Virus record (IMG/VR): IMGVR_UViG_3300020436_000038
Span: 1 to 34,190 of that record
Strand: one strand, 5' to 3'
Length of the DNA stretch: 34,190 nt
DNA from: a virus
Of the stretch, positions 1-6,570 are shown piece by piece. Made by a program: the position numbers and the translations under genes. How positions within the stretch are numbered: the first letter of the stretch is position 1; each line of letters begins with the position of its first letter. Below the pieces are notes generated by a model. It was not told the origin of the DNA and searched no databases. It was given only the letters and a program-made list of their open reading frames with translations.

Positions 1-661
1 TCATTGAGTCATCTGCGCCGATGGTATCAGTAGCAACTTCTTCTCCGGTCAATATCCTTACACCGTTGTCGAGTTCCTGTCTTGTAGTCGTCAGTGTTGC
101 TTCTGCCTGCTCAATTGCTGGCTGGATTTTTTGTAAGAATGCATCTGCTTTATCTGCACCCATTTCATCTCTGATTCTGTCTGCTAGTTCTAACATACCT
201 TCTGTTTTCATTGATGCTAGATCTTCCAAGTAACCTGTAACCTTGTCCATCATGTCCTTGGCAGCTAAAATTAATTCTGATTGTTCTTCTACACCTTCTT
301 TTGCAATTAATTTTTTAATTGTATCTTTATCATTTGAACTCAAAGGTTGATTCTTTTCTAATTTGTCTGTTACAGATATCGCGTCTTGTGCTGCTCTTTT
401 TTCCATTGCGCCATATTCCGTTATAGCTTGGTTCACAATATCTAACATCATTTGATTTTTTTGATATGCGTCATCTTTAAGCTCTTGGCCAAAGTGTGTA
501 TTTTGTGTAATGTTGTGTATTTTTGTTCGTATATGATTAGCTGTATCTTCTAATTCTTCTTTAGTAAACTTACTTAAATCCATTGTCTGATTGAATCTTG
601 TTTCGAATTCACTTAAAAGAGACTCTGTAGTAACGGGTTTTGTAAGTTCTATGCTTTGCAT
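1..661 (-). CDS. Helical phage protein, probable virion or scaffold-type protein (C-terminus off the left edge)
   Basis: The frame opens with MQSIELTKPVTTESLL at 661 and stays open for 220 codons to the window edge, so the C-terminus is missing. The protein is acidic, rich in Glu, Lys, Gln and Asp, and predicted to be mainly helical, with long amphipathic stretches and no cysteine or membrane segment. A perfect T4-type late promoter, TATAAATA, ends five bases before the ATG, which supports both the start and late expression. There is no Shine-Dalgarno sequence. Composition and late timing would fit a scaffold-like or internal head protein, but I do not recognise the family. Confidence 0.8.
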   Translation of the reverse strand, partial: MQSIELTKPVTTESLLSEFETRFNQTMDLSKFTKEELEDTANHIRTKIHNITQNTHFGQELKDDAYQKNQMMLDIVNQAITEYGAMEKRAAQDAISVTDKLEKNQPLSSNDKDTIKKLIAKEGVEEQSELILAAKDMMDKVTGYLEDLASMKTEGMLELADRIRDEMGADKADAFLQKIQPAIEQAEATLTTTRQELDNGVRILTGEEVATDTIGADDSM

Positions 662-666
662 AACAT

Positions 667-674
667 TATTTATA
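667..674 (-). promoter_or_regulatory. T4-type late promoter (TATAAATA)
   Basis: This is an exact TATAAATA on the minus strand with five bases between it and the ATG at 661. It heads the leftmost minus-strand unit. Confidence 0.75.
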
Positions 675-675
675 C

Positions 676-1179
676 TTATACCCTAAACGTTTGTTGAAAG
701 ATTTCCTGTATGCGGGCTTTGTAATCGTCGGCTAAATGATGTGCATCTTCTAGTCGCTGTAAATATATGACTTCCATCTCTTCGTTATGTTCCTTTTGGG
801 CTAATTTAATCATACTTTTTGCACTGTGTATTTCAAAAAGTTTTGAGGCAAAATGTGTATCGTAATTAATAACATTTTCTGGAGCTTGCTTTCCTTCAGC
901 AATATGGTGAGCAATCATTATGGCACTCTGTTTCAATGACACGTCCTCATATAATATTTTGGCTTCAAGCATGTCAGCCACAACATATACATATCTTGTG
1001 CCTGTTGACTTTTTAGGGACAATAGCAATGTTGCCAATGAGGATGCCTTTAGAAAATTGTTTTGGTAAATGTCTAAAAGGTCTTTTAGCTTCTTCCTTCC
1101 GAACTAGTTCGGCAAGCTTGTTTTTCAGCCCATAAGCTTCGATCTGTTTGACAAGTTCTTTTTTATTTCGTATAGCCAT
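676..1179 (-). CDS. Conserved-type phage protein of unknown function (167 aa)
   Basis: The product is a basic, soluble 167-residue protein beginning MAIRNKKELVKQIEAYGL. The middle has a beta-rich stretch (IGNIAIVPKKSTGTRYVYVV, about residues 48-67). The C-terminal third is helical (IHSAKSMIKLAQKEHNEEME). The start overlaps the end of the 1396-1163 gene by 17 bases, which suggests translational coupling. Its stop lies just upstream of the late promoter of the leftmost gene. No catalytic motif is visible and no function can be assigned. Its place among minus-strand late genes suggests a virion or assembly role by context only. Confidence 0.75.
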   Translation of the reverse strand: MAIRNKKELVKQIEAYGLKNKLAELVRKEEAKRPFRHLPKQFSKGILIGNIAIVPKKSTGTRYVYVVADMLEAKILYEDVSLKQSAIMIAHHIAEGKQAPENVINYDTHFASKLFEIHSAKSMIKLAQKEHNEEMEVIYLQRLEDAHHLADDYKARIQEIFQQTFRV

Positions 1180-1396
1180 TTCGCATAAATCTTATGCGTC
1201 TATTTAAAGTATATTGAACCCCAATGTCAAGTTTTTTACGTACAAAGATAGCCTTATCAGCTAGAGTCTTTGCCATTTCCATATCTTCAGGATGTAGGTC
1301 AGTATTTTTAAAAGTGCCTGTTTTAAAACGCCTAATAAAATCCAACTGTTGTTCGGTCACATAAACTTTGACCTTAGGTGCTATTTGTATGAACAT
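1163..1396 (-). CDS. Small unknown protein (77 aa)
   Basis: This is a short basic protein starting MFIQIAPKVKVYVTEQQLDF and ending RRIRFMRNGYTK. It has a short beta-like N-terminus followed by helical segments and no recognised domain. It overlaps the 1179-676 gene, so the two probably form one unit. No clear ribosome site or TAAATA motif precedes it. The call rests on overlap with its neighbour, phage-like spacing and plausible composition. Confidence 0.6.
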   Translation of the reverse strand: MFIQIAPKVKVYVTEQQLDFIRRFKTGTFKNTDLHPEDMEMAKTLADKAIFVRKKLDIGVQYTLNRRIRFMRNGYTK

Positions 1397-1422
1397 AAAA
1401 ATGATTGGTAATATTAATTATA

Positions 1423-1728
1423 TTAACCAGGAAATTTCATTAGGATTACTGCTACTGTTGAGAGTAAACCTGCAATTACTGTTCCTGCTGTTGCGATTAT
1501 AGTTTTTGATTGCGACTTATGGCCTTGTGTCATTTCTTCATTCATTTTTCCTAGTCTAACTTCGATCGCTGATAATCTGTCATGAAGGCCTTTGTATCTT
1601 TCACTACAAAGATCTACGTGTGCTTCTAAATTTTGTTTTTCTAAATCAGTTGTACTCATATAATTTCTTATCTCACTTTTGAGGTTTTGCACCTCGAATA
1701 TTAGAGCCTGAAATTGTGCCTGAGTCAT
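1423..1728 (-). CDS. Small coiled-coil protein with a C-terminal membrane segment (holin or XhlA-like topology)
   Basis: The first 70 residues of this 101-residue protein form a charged helical or coiled-coil region (LIFEVQNLKSEIRNYM, then DRLSAIEVRLGKMNEE). A hydrophobic segment of about 22 residues follows near the C-terminus (IIATAGTVIAGLLSTVAVIL) with a very short tail. This layout, a soluble coiled coil with a C-terminal anchor, is typical of XhlA-type lysis accessory proteins and some holins. That assignment is topology-based only. No dedicated lysin gene is adjacent; the only visible cell-wall hydrolase is at 29791. Confidence 0.7.
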   Translation of the reverse strand: MTQAQFQALIFEVQNLKSEIRNYMSTTDLEKQNLEAHVDLCSERYKGLHDRLSAIEVRLGKMNEEMTQGHKSQSKTIIATAGTVIAGLLSTVAVILMKFPG

Positions 1729-1773
1729 TGCCTGTGTGTGCCTTAAAATTATTAATATGCGCCGTAATCATTA

Positions 1774-2304
1774 TTATTTATTATATTCTCCAGCGTATGA
1801 AAAGTAGGTGTTTATTATATCACCTGTCAATGCGTTCACAACCTTTTGTTTTTGTGTCACAGGGTTCAATGTAGGCTGAGCTAAATTTTTTGTAATAAAA
1901 GTGCTGATTGGAAAGTGTGCAGTTTCTTTGCATTTTGTATTAATGGGTACCAGATTGAAATCATCTATAAGCTGCCCTGTATGATCATTATCATCTCCGT
2001 AAACACCGCTTTGTTCAACAAAAAATCTAAAGTGCCAACTTGTTTGTTCTCCTTCATAATACTGTCCAAACGCTGTGTTTCCCAAAGTGCTTTTCAATTT
2101 TTGTGGTGGATTCTCCCACGTAATGTTACCCCTAATTTGTAGAAGTTGTATCAAAGTATTAAAATTGGAATTCTGATTCTTTGCAATTATAAGAGTGTCT
2201 TTGTTGTGTATAAGCTCACCGTCGGCACCTTCGAAAGGAAATTGTTGTTGTAATTTACTATTACTAGTAATATCAACTAGAGTGTGTACACGAAACTCAT
2301 ACAT
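1774..2304 (-). CDS. Phage protein of unknown function (176 aa)
   Basis: The protein begins MYEFRVHTLVDITSNSKLQQ. It contains repeated aromatic and polar stretches (NITWENPPQKL, then TSWHFRFFVEQSGVYGDDND) and looks like a mainly beta, soluble protein. It lies two bases after the stop of the 2980-2306 gene, so both are probably on one transcript from the late promoter at 2986. The sequence has the feel of a conserved gene of marine T4-like phages, but I cannot name a family or activity. Confidence 0.75.
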   Translation of the reverse strand: MYEFRVHTLVDITSNSKLQQQFPFEGADGELIHNKDTLIIAKNQNSNFNTLIQLLQIRGNITWENPPQKLKSTLGNTAFGQYYEGEQTSWHFRFFVEQSGVYGDDNDHTGQLIDDFNLVPINTKCKETAHFPISTFITKNLAQPTLNPVTQKQKVVNALTGDIINTYFSYAGEYNK

Positions 2305-2305
2305 G

Positions 2306-2980
2306 CTAAACTTGGTTTTCTACTTTTTCCCAATATTTAAAATCAGGTTCTAAATATTCATCTAATCGCTTTTGGTACTCTGGATTTTTTTTGAGCCATG
2401 CACGTAATTGTTTCACTCCTTGATCCAGCATTTTTTTCCTATCAGGAAATGTATCTTCTAAGTTATGAACCATTTCTAATTTGCCATATTGTCTTAGCCT
2501 ATGCTTACGGCAAAATTTAGAAAATCTTTCTGCTAATTTATGATCACCTTTGATGAAATGTTTTATTCCTTTAACTTTATCTAGCGTCACATGTTGGGCA
2601 ATTGTAAATCTATCAAAGTGCGGCCATTGCTCCATAATTTTTTCATTATCCCACCAAGAGTAATACGGTAAGCAAGTCATCCATTCTTTGACTCCTTGCC
2701 ACCAACGAGTTTTTGGTTCACGTATGACTGCAAATATTTCAGATTGATCAGCGTTGTCTTCTATTGGTTCGCTTTGTAAAAGTGCATCACCGTACTCGGT
2801 CATCATCCATCTTCGCATGGTTTTAGACAAGTCACCATCCGGCAGATCAAAATATCTCATGCGAGGTTCATGTTGATCTACACTATCAGTTGGCACACAA
2901 TATACCAAAGGACTTGCATCACGCAATTTACTTGCAGGATCAAGTATGATCGATATTGTTTGTTCTATTGGTGTTGGCAT
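2306..2980 (-). CDS. Sulfotransferase-like protein (224 aa)
   Basis: The best clue is the segment IFAVIREPKTRWWQGVKEW (about residues 83-101). It resembles the 3'-phosphate-binding region of sulfotransferases, a hydrophobic strand followed by R-[DE]-P and a helix. The rest is rich in Trp, Lys and Asp and helical, ending in a coiled-coil-like tail (KKNPEYQKRLDEYL). No clear N-terminal P-loop lysine motif (5'-PSB loop) is visible, so PAPS-dependent activity is uncertain. A late motif ends five bases before the ATG, and a terminator lies just upstream, insulating it from the 4508-3064 operon. It may modify a sugar or a virion component. Confidence 0.7.
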   Translation of the reverse strand: MPTPIEQTISIILDPASKLRDASPLVYCVPTDSVDQHEPRMRYFDLPDGDLSKTMRRWMMTEYGDALLQSEPIEDNADQSEIFAVIREPKTRWWQGVKEWMTCLPYYSWWDNEKIMEQWPHFDRFTIAQHVTLDKVKGIKHFIKGDHKLAERFSKFCRKHRLRQYGKLEMVHNLEDTFPDRKKMLDQGVKQLRAWLKKNPEYQKRLDEYLEPDFKYWEKVENQV

Positions 2981-2985
2981 AAGAA

Positions 2986-2993
2986 TATTTACT
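2986..2993 (-). promoter_or_regulatory. T4-type late promoter (AGTAAATA)
   Basis: AGTAAATA on the minus strand is followed by TTCTT and then the ATG at 2980, again a five-base gap. It lies immediately after the terminator at 3002-3033, so it starts a new transcription unit. Confidence 0.65.
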
Positions 2994-2994
2994 C

Positions 2995-3033
2995 AAAAGA
3001 AAAAGGGCGAACCTAATTAAAGATCCGCCCTTT
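2995..3033 (-). terminator. Rho-independent terminator of the 4508-3064 operon
   Basis: On the minus strand AAAGGGCG (3033-3026) pairs perfectly with CGCCCTTT (3009-3002) across a 16-base AT-rich loop, and the stem runs into a T-rich tail. It lies 30 bases after the stop of the last gene of the operon. The same 8-bp stem is used in the terminator at 14794. Confidence 0.9.
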
Positions 3034-3063
3034 GGTAATATTAAATGATAATATTATAAAATA

Positions 3064-3606
3064 TTATGCATCACCTCTTTGGTCAAACATTCCAAACACA
3101 GCGTCTACACCTGCTGATGTTGCGCCGTCTGCTGGAAGGAATCTAACTTTAACTTGAACTGCACCTGCTGAATCTCCTACATCTATTCTAGCTAGAATGT
3201 CTGTTTCAATATCAGCTTCAGCATCAGCAATCACTCCTGGATCACTTGAAGCTGCTTGGTCTGGATCTAAGTTAATGTCACCGACTGAGTCTGCGTCGTT
3301 GAACTGACCTGGTGTTCCTTCAACTATAAATTGATAAGAATCAATAGAGTCGTTAGCTGTAATTTGTGCAACTTCAGATGCATCATCATCTGTTGCTTTT
3401 GCAGCTAATCTGTATGACTGAGCAAGTAAAGTACCAGTGTTAAGCACTGCGTCTCTTACTTTTTGAAAAGTAGAGTCTTTAGTGTCTGGAGTACTCGCTG
3501 TTGAAGTAATACCGTCATTAAAGATACACTCGATAAAAGTAAGACCTTTACCATTGAATGCTTGTCTTCTTGACATGTTTGTTGTTGCGTTACTTGTAAT
3601 GGGCAT
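3064..3606 (-). CDS. Probable virion-type protein of a local paralogous family, member C (180 aa)
   Basis: This acidic protein begins MPITSNATTNMSRRQAF and has many Ala, Asp, Thr and Ser. It shares a layout with its two upstream neighbours: a strand-rich N-terminal segment (GKGLTFIECIFNDGI), a helical segment (DSTFQKVRDAVLNTGTLLAQ), then a segment like DSYQFIVEG. It also carries a longer Asp/Ala-rich C-terminal part. It is the last gene of a three-gene late operon and has a GGAGAG ribosome site. Low charge, absence of cysteine and repetition of the fold suggest an abundant structural or decoration protein, but this is inference. Confidence 0.8.
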   Translation of the reverse strand: MPITSNATTNMSRRQAFNGKGLTFIECIFNDGITSTASTPDTKDSTFQKVRDAVLNTGTLLAQSYRLAAKATDDDASEVAQITANDSIDSYQFIVEGTPGQFNDADSVGDINLDPDQAASSDPGVIADAEADIETDILARIDVGDSAGAVQVKVRFLPADGATSAGVDAVFGMFDQRGDA

Positions 3607-3629
3607 TTTATCTCTCCTATATTAACCTA

Positions 3630-4049
3630 TTATGCTACCTGAGTATCACTTAGATCTCTGTCACCCGCTGTTGCAGAACTAATAGTTGCTGTAACTTTGT
3701 CTGGTGTCAAGCCATCAAGTGCTCTGATAGCCGCTTGTATAGCCGCTACTGTTGTAGTGCCACTGATTGTGTCTAATGCATCCGCTCTAACCATGTAAGT
3801 CTGCTCAGTGTTTGAGTTTCCTAAAGCACCGTGACCTAAGATGTTAACACCTTGGTTTTGGATTGCTTCCATAGATAGTTTAAGTCCAGCGGTTGCTGCT
3901 GATGCAGTTGAATGCGTAATTTCCGAATTCATTGCACTAATGTAATCAACAGTTATAAAGTCAACTCTACAACCCTCACCTTCGTGTGCAAGGTTAGGTG
4001 TTTGAAAGTTTCCTGGTCCACCTGCTGGTATTGTTCCGTCGTAAGCCAT
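3630..4049 (-). CDS. Probable virion-type protein of a local paralogous family, member B (139 aa)
   Basis: The protein begins MAYDGTIPAGGPGNFQTPN and is clearly related to the next upstream gene. Shared words include MAY-G---AGG-GN at the N-terminus, F--VD-ISA-N near residue 35, GAL-NSNTEQ near residue 75 and a QAAIRALDG-like helix near residue 107. An AAGGAG site lies at good spacing before the ATG. It is the middle gene of the operon driven from 4571. The family resembles small, repeated phage structural proteins, but no known fold was recognised. Confidence 0.85.
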   Translation of the reverse strand: MAYDGTIPAGGPGNFQTPNLAHEGEGCRVDFITVDYISAMNSEITHSTASAATAGLKLSMEAIQNQGVNILGHGALGNSNTEQTYMVRADALDTISGTTTVAAIQAAIRALDGLTPDKVTATISSATAGDRDLSDTQVA

Positions 4050-4067
4050 AATAAAATCTCCTTATGA

Positions 4068-4508
4068 TTATGATACCACGTTACCTAAAGCAACACCTAA
4101 TTTAGTAGCCGTTGCAGTGGCAGATGATAAGTTAACTGAGTCTACAGTTCCTAAAGCTCTGAGAGCAGTTTGTAACGTGCCAACAGAAGAACCATCAGTT
4201 GTTGTTGTTAATGTGAACGCACCTGTACCTGAAGTTGCAGGAGATCCAACAAATGAATCTGCTTGCTCAACGATAAAGTTTTGTTCTGTATTGGAGTTAA
4301 TCAATGCACCTGCACCAACTATGTTAGCGTAAGTACCGATTGTTTTTTGCACTAGATCTCTTGTAGAATCTTTAGCAGTTTTAGCGTTAACTGCACTGAT
4401 CATATCTACAATAACAAACTCTAAAGGTTTTCCTAAAAAAGTTTCATCTGTGACTACGTGAGTTGTGTTACCTTCTCCACCAGCAACACTGCTTCCTGTA
4501 TATGCCAT
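4068..4508 (-). CDS. Probable virion-type protein of a local paralogous family, member A (146 aa)
   Basis: This protein begins MAYTGSSVAGGEGNTTHVV and shares the patterns of member B (EFVIVDMISAVNAKT, GALINSNTEQNFIV, LQTALRALG). It is rich in Ala, Thr, Ser and Val, with no cysteine or tryptophan, like many phage surface or decoration proteins. A very strong AAAGGAGG site precedes the ATG, fitting high expression. It is the first gene of the operon, downstream of a late promoter motif and a 17-codon leader frame that ends one base before this ATG. Confidence 0.85.
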   Translation of the reverse strand: MAYTGSSVAGGEGNTTHVVTDETFLGKPLEFVIVDMISAVNAKTAKDSTRDLVQKTIGTYANIVGAGALINSNTEQNFIVEQADSFVGSPATSGTGAFTLTTTTDGSSVGTLQTALRALGTVDSVNLSSATATATKLGVALGNVVS

Positions 4509-4509
4509 A

Positions 4510-4563
4510 TTATATCCTCCTTTTTTCTCTGATATTATGACTATGCCTTCGCTCCGAAGACAT
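4510..4563 (-). CDS. Putative 17-residue leader peptide
   Basis: A short frame (MSSERRHSHNIREKRRI) starts seven bases after the CATAAATA motif, so within a few bases of the expected transcript start. It reads through the AAAGGAGG site of the 4508 gene and ends one base before that ATG. The peptide is strongly basic (six Arg, two His, one Lys). The 5' half of the leader also contains a small hairpin (CTTCG-GAG-CGAAG). Translation would cover and then release the main ribosome site. It could be chance; see findings. Confidence 0.35.
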   Translation of the reverse strand: MSSERRHSHNIREKRRI

Positions 4564-4570
4564 TTGTTTA

Positions 4571-4578
4571 TATTTATG
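4571..4578 (-). promoter_or_regulatory. T4-type late promoter (CATAAATA)
   Basis: CATAAATA on the minus strand lies about 60 bases before the ATG at 4508 and heads the three-gene operon that ends at the 3002-3033 terminator. Confidence 0.6.
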
Positions 4579-4622
4579 GTAAAGATTGGTAAATTATGCT
4601 ATAATATATAGAATTTGTGTTT

Positions 4623-5231
4623 TTATTGCTGTTTTGACACCATAACATAGTTTCTGTATTTTTTGACCTTAGAAGTTTCTATTAATTCATATCCTATTTC
4701 ATAATTTATTGATTCCAGGTATCTAAGTGCATTATGATTAGTGGTTCCATTATTATAAAGTATGTCTTCAATTAAAATTACAGGCCTATATTTCATAATT
4801 GTATTTTCCGCACCTCGTAAAACAAACTCATCTGTGGGCTCTGTGTCTACCTTGATAAGATCTATGTCTGTGTATTCAAAATTATCTATCTTGTTATGTG
4901 TATCAATATAAAAAGAATAATGCGTTACTGATTTTTTTTCAATTGAAATGTTCATTGCAAATTCTTTATAAAATTTATCAAAGCAGTACACATGGTTAAA
5001 TGTCCATGTGAAGTATCTTGTGAATTCTCCCCAACGACAACCTACATCAATGGCGTTTCTTTTGTGTTTTAAAAATGGTAAAGCTTTTTGATACAGCTGA
5101 TGCCTACTACAATTGACACCTTGATCATTTGAATTATGATTGCCTTCACAATAAAATTTATGAGTGTGTTCATTAACTGGGTCATAGAGCTTTACAATAG
5201 CTTGATCCCAAATTGTAGGACTAGGAGGCAT
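4623..5231 (-). CDS. FkbM-family methyltransferase (202 aa)
   Basis: This looks like a SAM-dependent methyltransferase of the FkbM type. The SAM-binding strand-loop is NAIDVGCRWGEFTRY (about residues 60-74). The second diagnostic block is IDLIKVDTEPTDEFVLRGAE followed by YRPVILIE (about residues 123-155), matching the family pattern of K-[IV]-D-x-E and a late RPVILxE strand. FkbM enzymes usually O-methylate sugars or other hydroxyls. I chose the ATG at 5231 because the codon before it is a TTG. The start overlaps the end of the 5598-5221 gene, so the two are coupled. A plausible role is methylation of a glycan or virion component. Confidence 0.85.
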   Translation of the reverse strand: MPPSPTIWDQAIVKLYDPVNEHTHKFYCEGNHNSNDQGVNCSRHQLYQKALPFLKHKRNAIDVGCRWGEFTRYFTWTFNHVYCFDKFYKEFAMNISIEKKSVTHYSFYIDTHNKIDNFEYTDIDLIKVDTEPTDEFVLRGAENTIMKYRPVILIEDILYNNGTTNHNALRYLESINYEIGYELIETSKVKKYRNYVMVSKQQ

Positions 5232-5598
5232 CAAGTTTCAATTCAGTTTCAACAACATGTGACTTGGATACATCTTTGTCATTCTCTCCAACTGTAGTGC
5301 CCATATTTCTAATAGCCGTTTCCAATGTATCTGCTGTCCAACCTGATCGTTCCATAGTAATATCAATTCTACCAGTTGATGCGTTATCTATTCTTTGATA
5401 AATTATGGTCCCTCTTTGCAATATTGTTCTAGTGATATTGTGCATTGTTTCATTAAAGCCTAATTCTGTTCTCAAGTCTACAGCAGATGAATCATCTCCA
5501 ACAAGAGTAATATGAAAAAACTGTACGTCAGCGCCTGCGAAGTTATCAGTTTCTCCAATTGCATTTGTAACTTTAAAATTGTTTGGTGTTATTGGCAT
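5221..5598 (-). CDS. Small probable virion protein, distant member D of the paralogous family (125 aa)
   Basis: This protein begins MPITPNNFKVTNAIGETDNF. It shows the same order of elements as the 4508-3064 proteins: a strand (GADVQFFHITLVGDD), a helix with a TGT-like turn (ITRTILQRGTIIYQ), and a C-terminal strand and helix (RIDITMERSGWTADTLETAIRNMGT). Similarity is weak but the layout matches. A TTTAAATA motif lies 12 bases before the ATG, inside the end of the upstream cysteine-rich gene. It overlaps the FkbM gene by 11 bases. Confidence 0.75.
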   Translation of the reverse strand: MPITPNNFKVTNAIGETDNFAGADVQFFHITLVGDDSSAVDLRTELGFNETMHNITRTILQRGTIIYQRIDNASTGRIDITMERSGWTADTLETAIRNMGTTVGENDKDVSKSHVVETELKLDAS

Positions 5599-5599
5599 T

Positions 5600-5728
5600 T
5601 TATTCTTTATTATTTAAACAGGTACCACATTCACAAACTATGCATTTTTCACAGTTGTTGCAATGTTTATCGCAATGAATCGCACATCCACAACGATTAC
5701 ATTTAATTTTTTTTCTTGGCTCTGTCAT
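5600..5728 (-). CDS. Cysteine-rich mini-protein (42 aa), probable zinc or metal binder
   Basis: A 42-codon frame starts at 5728 (MTEPRKKIKCNRCGCAIHCD) and ends at a TAA at 5600. It has ten cysteines (residues 10, 13, 15, 19, 23, 26, 29, 32, 34, 37) and two histidines (18 and 22) in a 28-residue span, in CxxC and CxC patterns. Such density is very unlikely by chance and points to binding of two or more metal ions. The start overlaps the stop of the 6551-5703 gene by 26 bases in another frame, suggesting coupling. It could be a zinc-binding regulator, a metallothionein-like protein or a structural knuckle. Confidence 0.75.
   Translation of the reverse strand: MTEPRKKIKCNRCGCAIHCDKHCNNCEKCIVCECGTCLNNKE
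5611..5618 (-). promoter_or_regulatory. Possible late promoter (TTTAAATA)
   Basis: TTTAAATA on the minus strand lies 12 bases before the ATG at 5598, within the last codons of the mini-protein gene. The spacing is longer than at most other sites. Confidence 0.4.
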
Positions 5729-6551
5729 GAATTGATTGTAACAGTCTTACAAATGAATAGCCACCTTGTGCTATGTCATCTATCATTTTCACCACTGGTG
5801 CATAGGCTTGTAGGATTGGAGCCGGTACTGCTCGACCTTGCTTAATCATTTGAGCTGCAATTTTAGCACGTCTAACATTGTTTGATCCAACTAATAATCT
5901 ATAAGCACTTAATTCATCAGGTGTCATATCAACCCCTGGCACAGTTCTTTCTGCATCAATTACATTATCAAGTTCTAATTTTTGTTTGTCAGCAAACTCT
6001 TGTGCTTTTCTTTGTAGGTCAGTTCCAGATAGTTTTGCTTTTAAGGCCTGTAACAATCTAGTGGTGGTTGCTTTTTTTCGCTTATTATCAAGTTGACTGT
6101 AGTCACTGATTGCCCTTCTCAAATTTCTATAGTCAGCATTGGCAATATTCAAGGCACTTTCTAATTTAGATAAGAATTCAAAAGGATTTCTAAAATCTTT
6201 TAGGTATCTTCTGATGGCCAACACTGGCACGGATTGTCTTTGCCTTTGTGCCATTGCAGCATTTTTATTAGCCAACTTTTGTGTTATACTAGGATCTCCT
6301 GCTACCACCGCCAACATGTTATGAAGATCATTGGATGTGGTTCTGACTCTATCAAAACTACCATATGACAAAGTGGCTCGTGCATATGCAGTTACAAATC
6401 CTGAAGTCTGATTAAAGTTCCTTAACAAAGTCAGTGTCAAAAATGAAAGATAAATTCTTTCTGTGATTTCTGTAAAAGTGTATCTTTGTAGGTCGCTTTG
6501 ACGTCTTACGACACGTCCTTCTGATACATACTTTAAAAAAGGTGTTAACAT
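5703..6551 (-). CDS. Helical late protein of unknown function (282 aa)
   Basis: The product is a basic, mainly helical protein with no cysteine after the first residues. It has a Lys/Arg-rich middle (DNKRKKATTTRLLQALKAKL) and ends DRAKKKN. The first possible ATG is at 6557, but the late promoter TATAAATA overlaps it by one base, so that codon should not be transcribed as a start. I chose the next in-frame ATG at 6551, which gives the five-base gap seen at other late genes. The 6571 gene starts divergently only 19 bases away. It may be a virion or internal protein; no family is recognised. Confidence 0.75.
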   Translation of the reverse strand: MLTPFLKYVSEGRVVRRQSDLQRYTFTEITERIYLSFLTLTLLRNFNQTSGFVTAYARATLSYGSFDRVRTTSNDLHNMLAVVAGDPSITQKLANKNAAMAQRQRQSVPVLAIRRYLKDFRNPFEFLSKLESALNIANADYRNLRRAISDYSQLDNKRKKATTTRLLQALKAKLSGTDLQRKAQEFADKQKLELDNVIDAERTVPGVDMTPDELSAYRLLVGSNNVRRAKIAAQMIKQGRAVPAPILQAYAPVVKMIDDIAQGGYSFVRLLQSIHDRAKKKN

Positions 6552-6556
6552 ACACA

Positions 6557-6564
6557 TATTTATA
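6557..6564 (-). promoter_or_regulatory. T4-type late promoter (TATAAATA)
   Basis: This exact TATAAATA on the minus strand lies five bases before the ATG at 6551. It sits in the short gap between divergent genes. Confidence 0.75.
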
Positions 6565-6570
6565 GCTATT

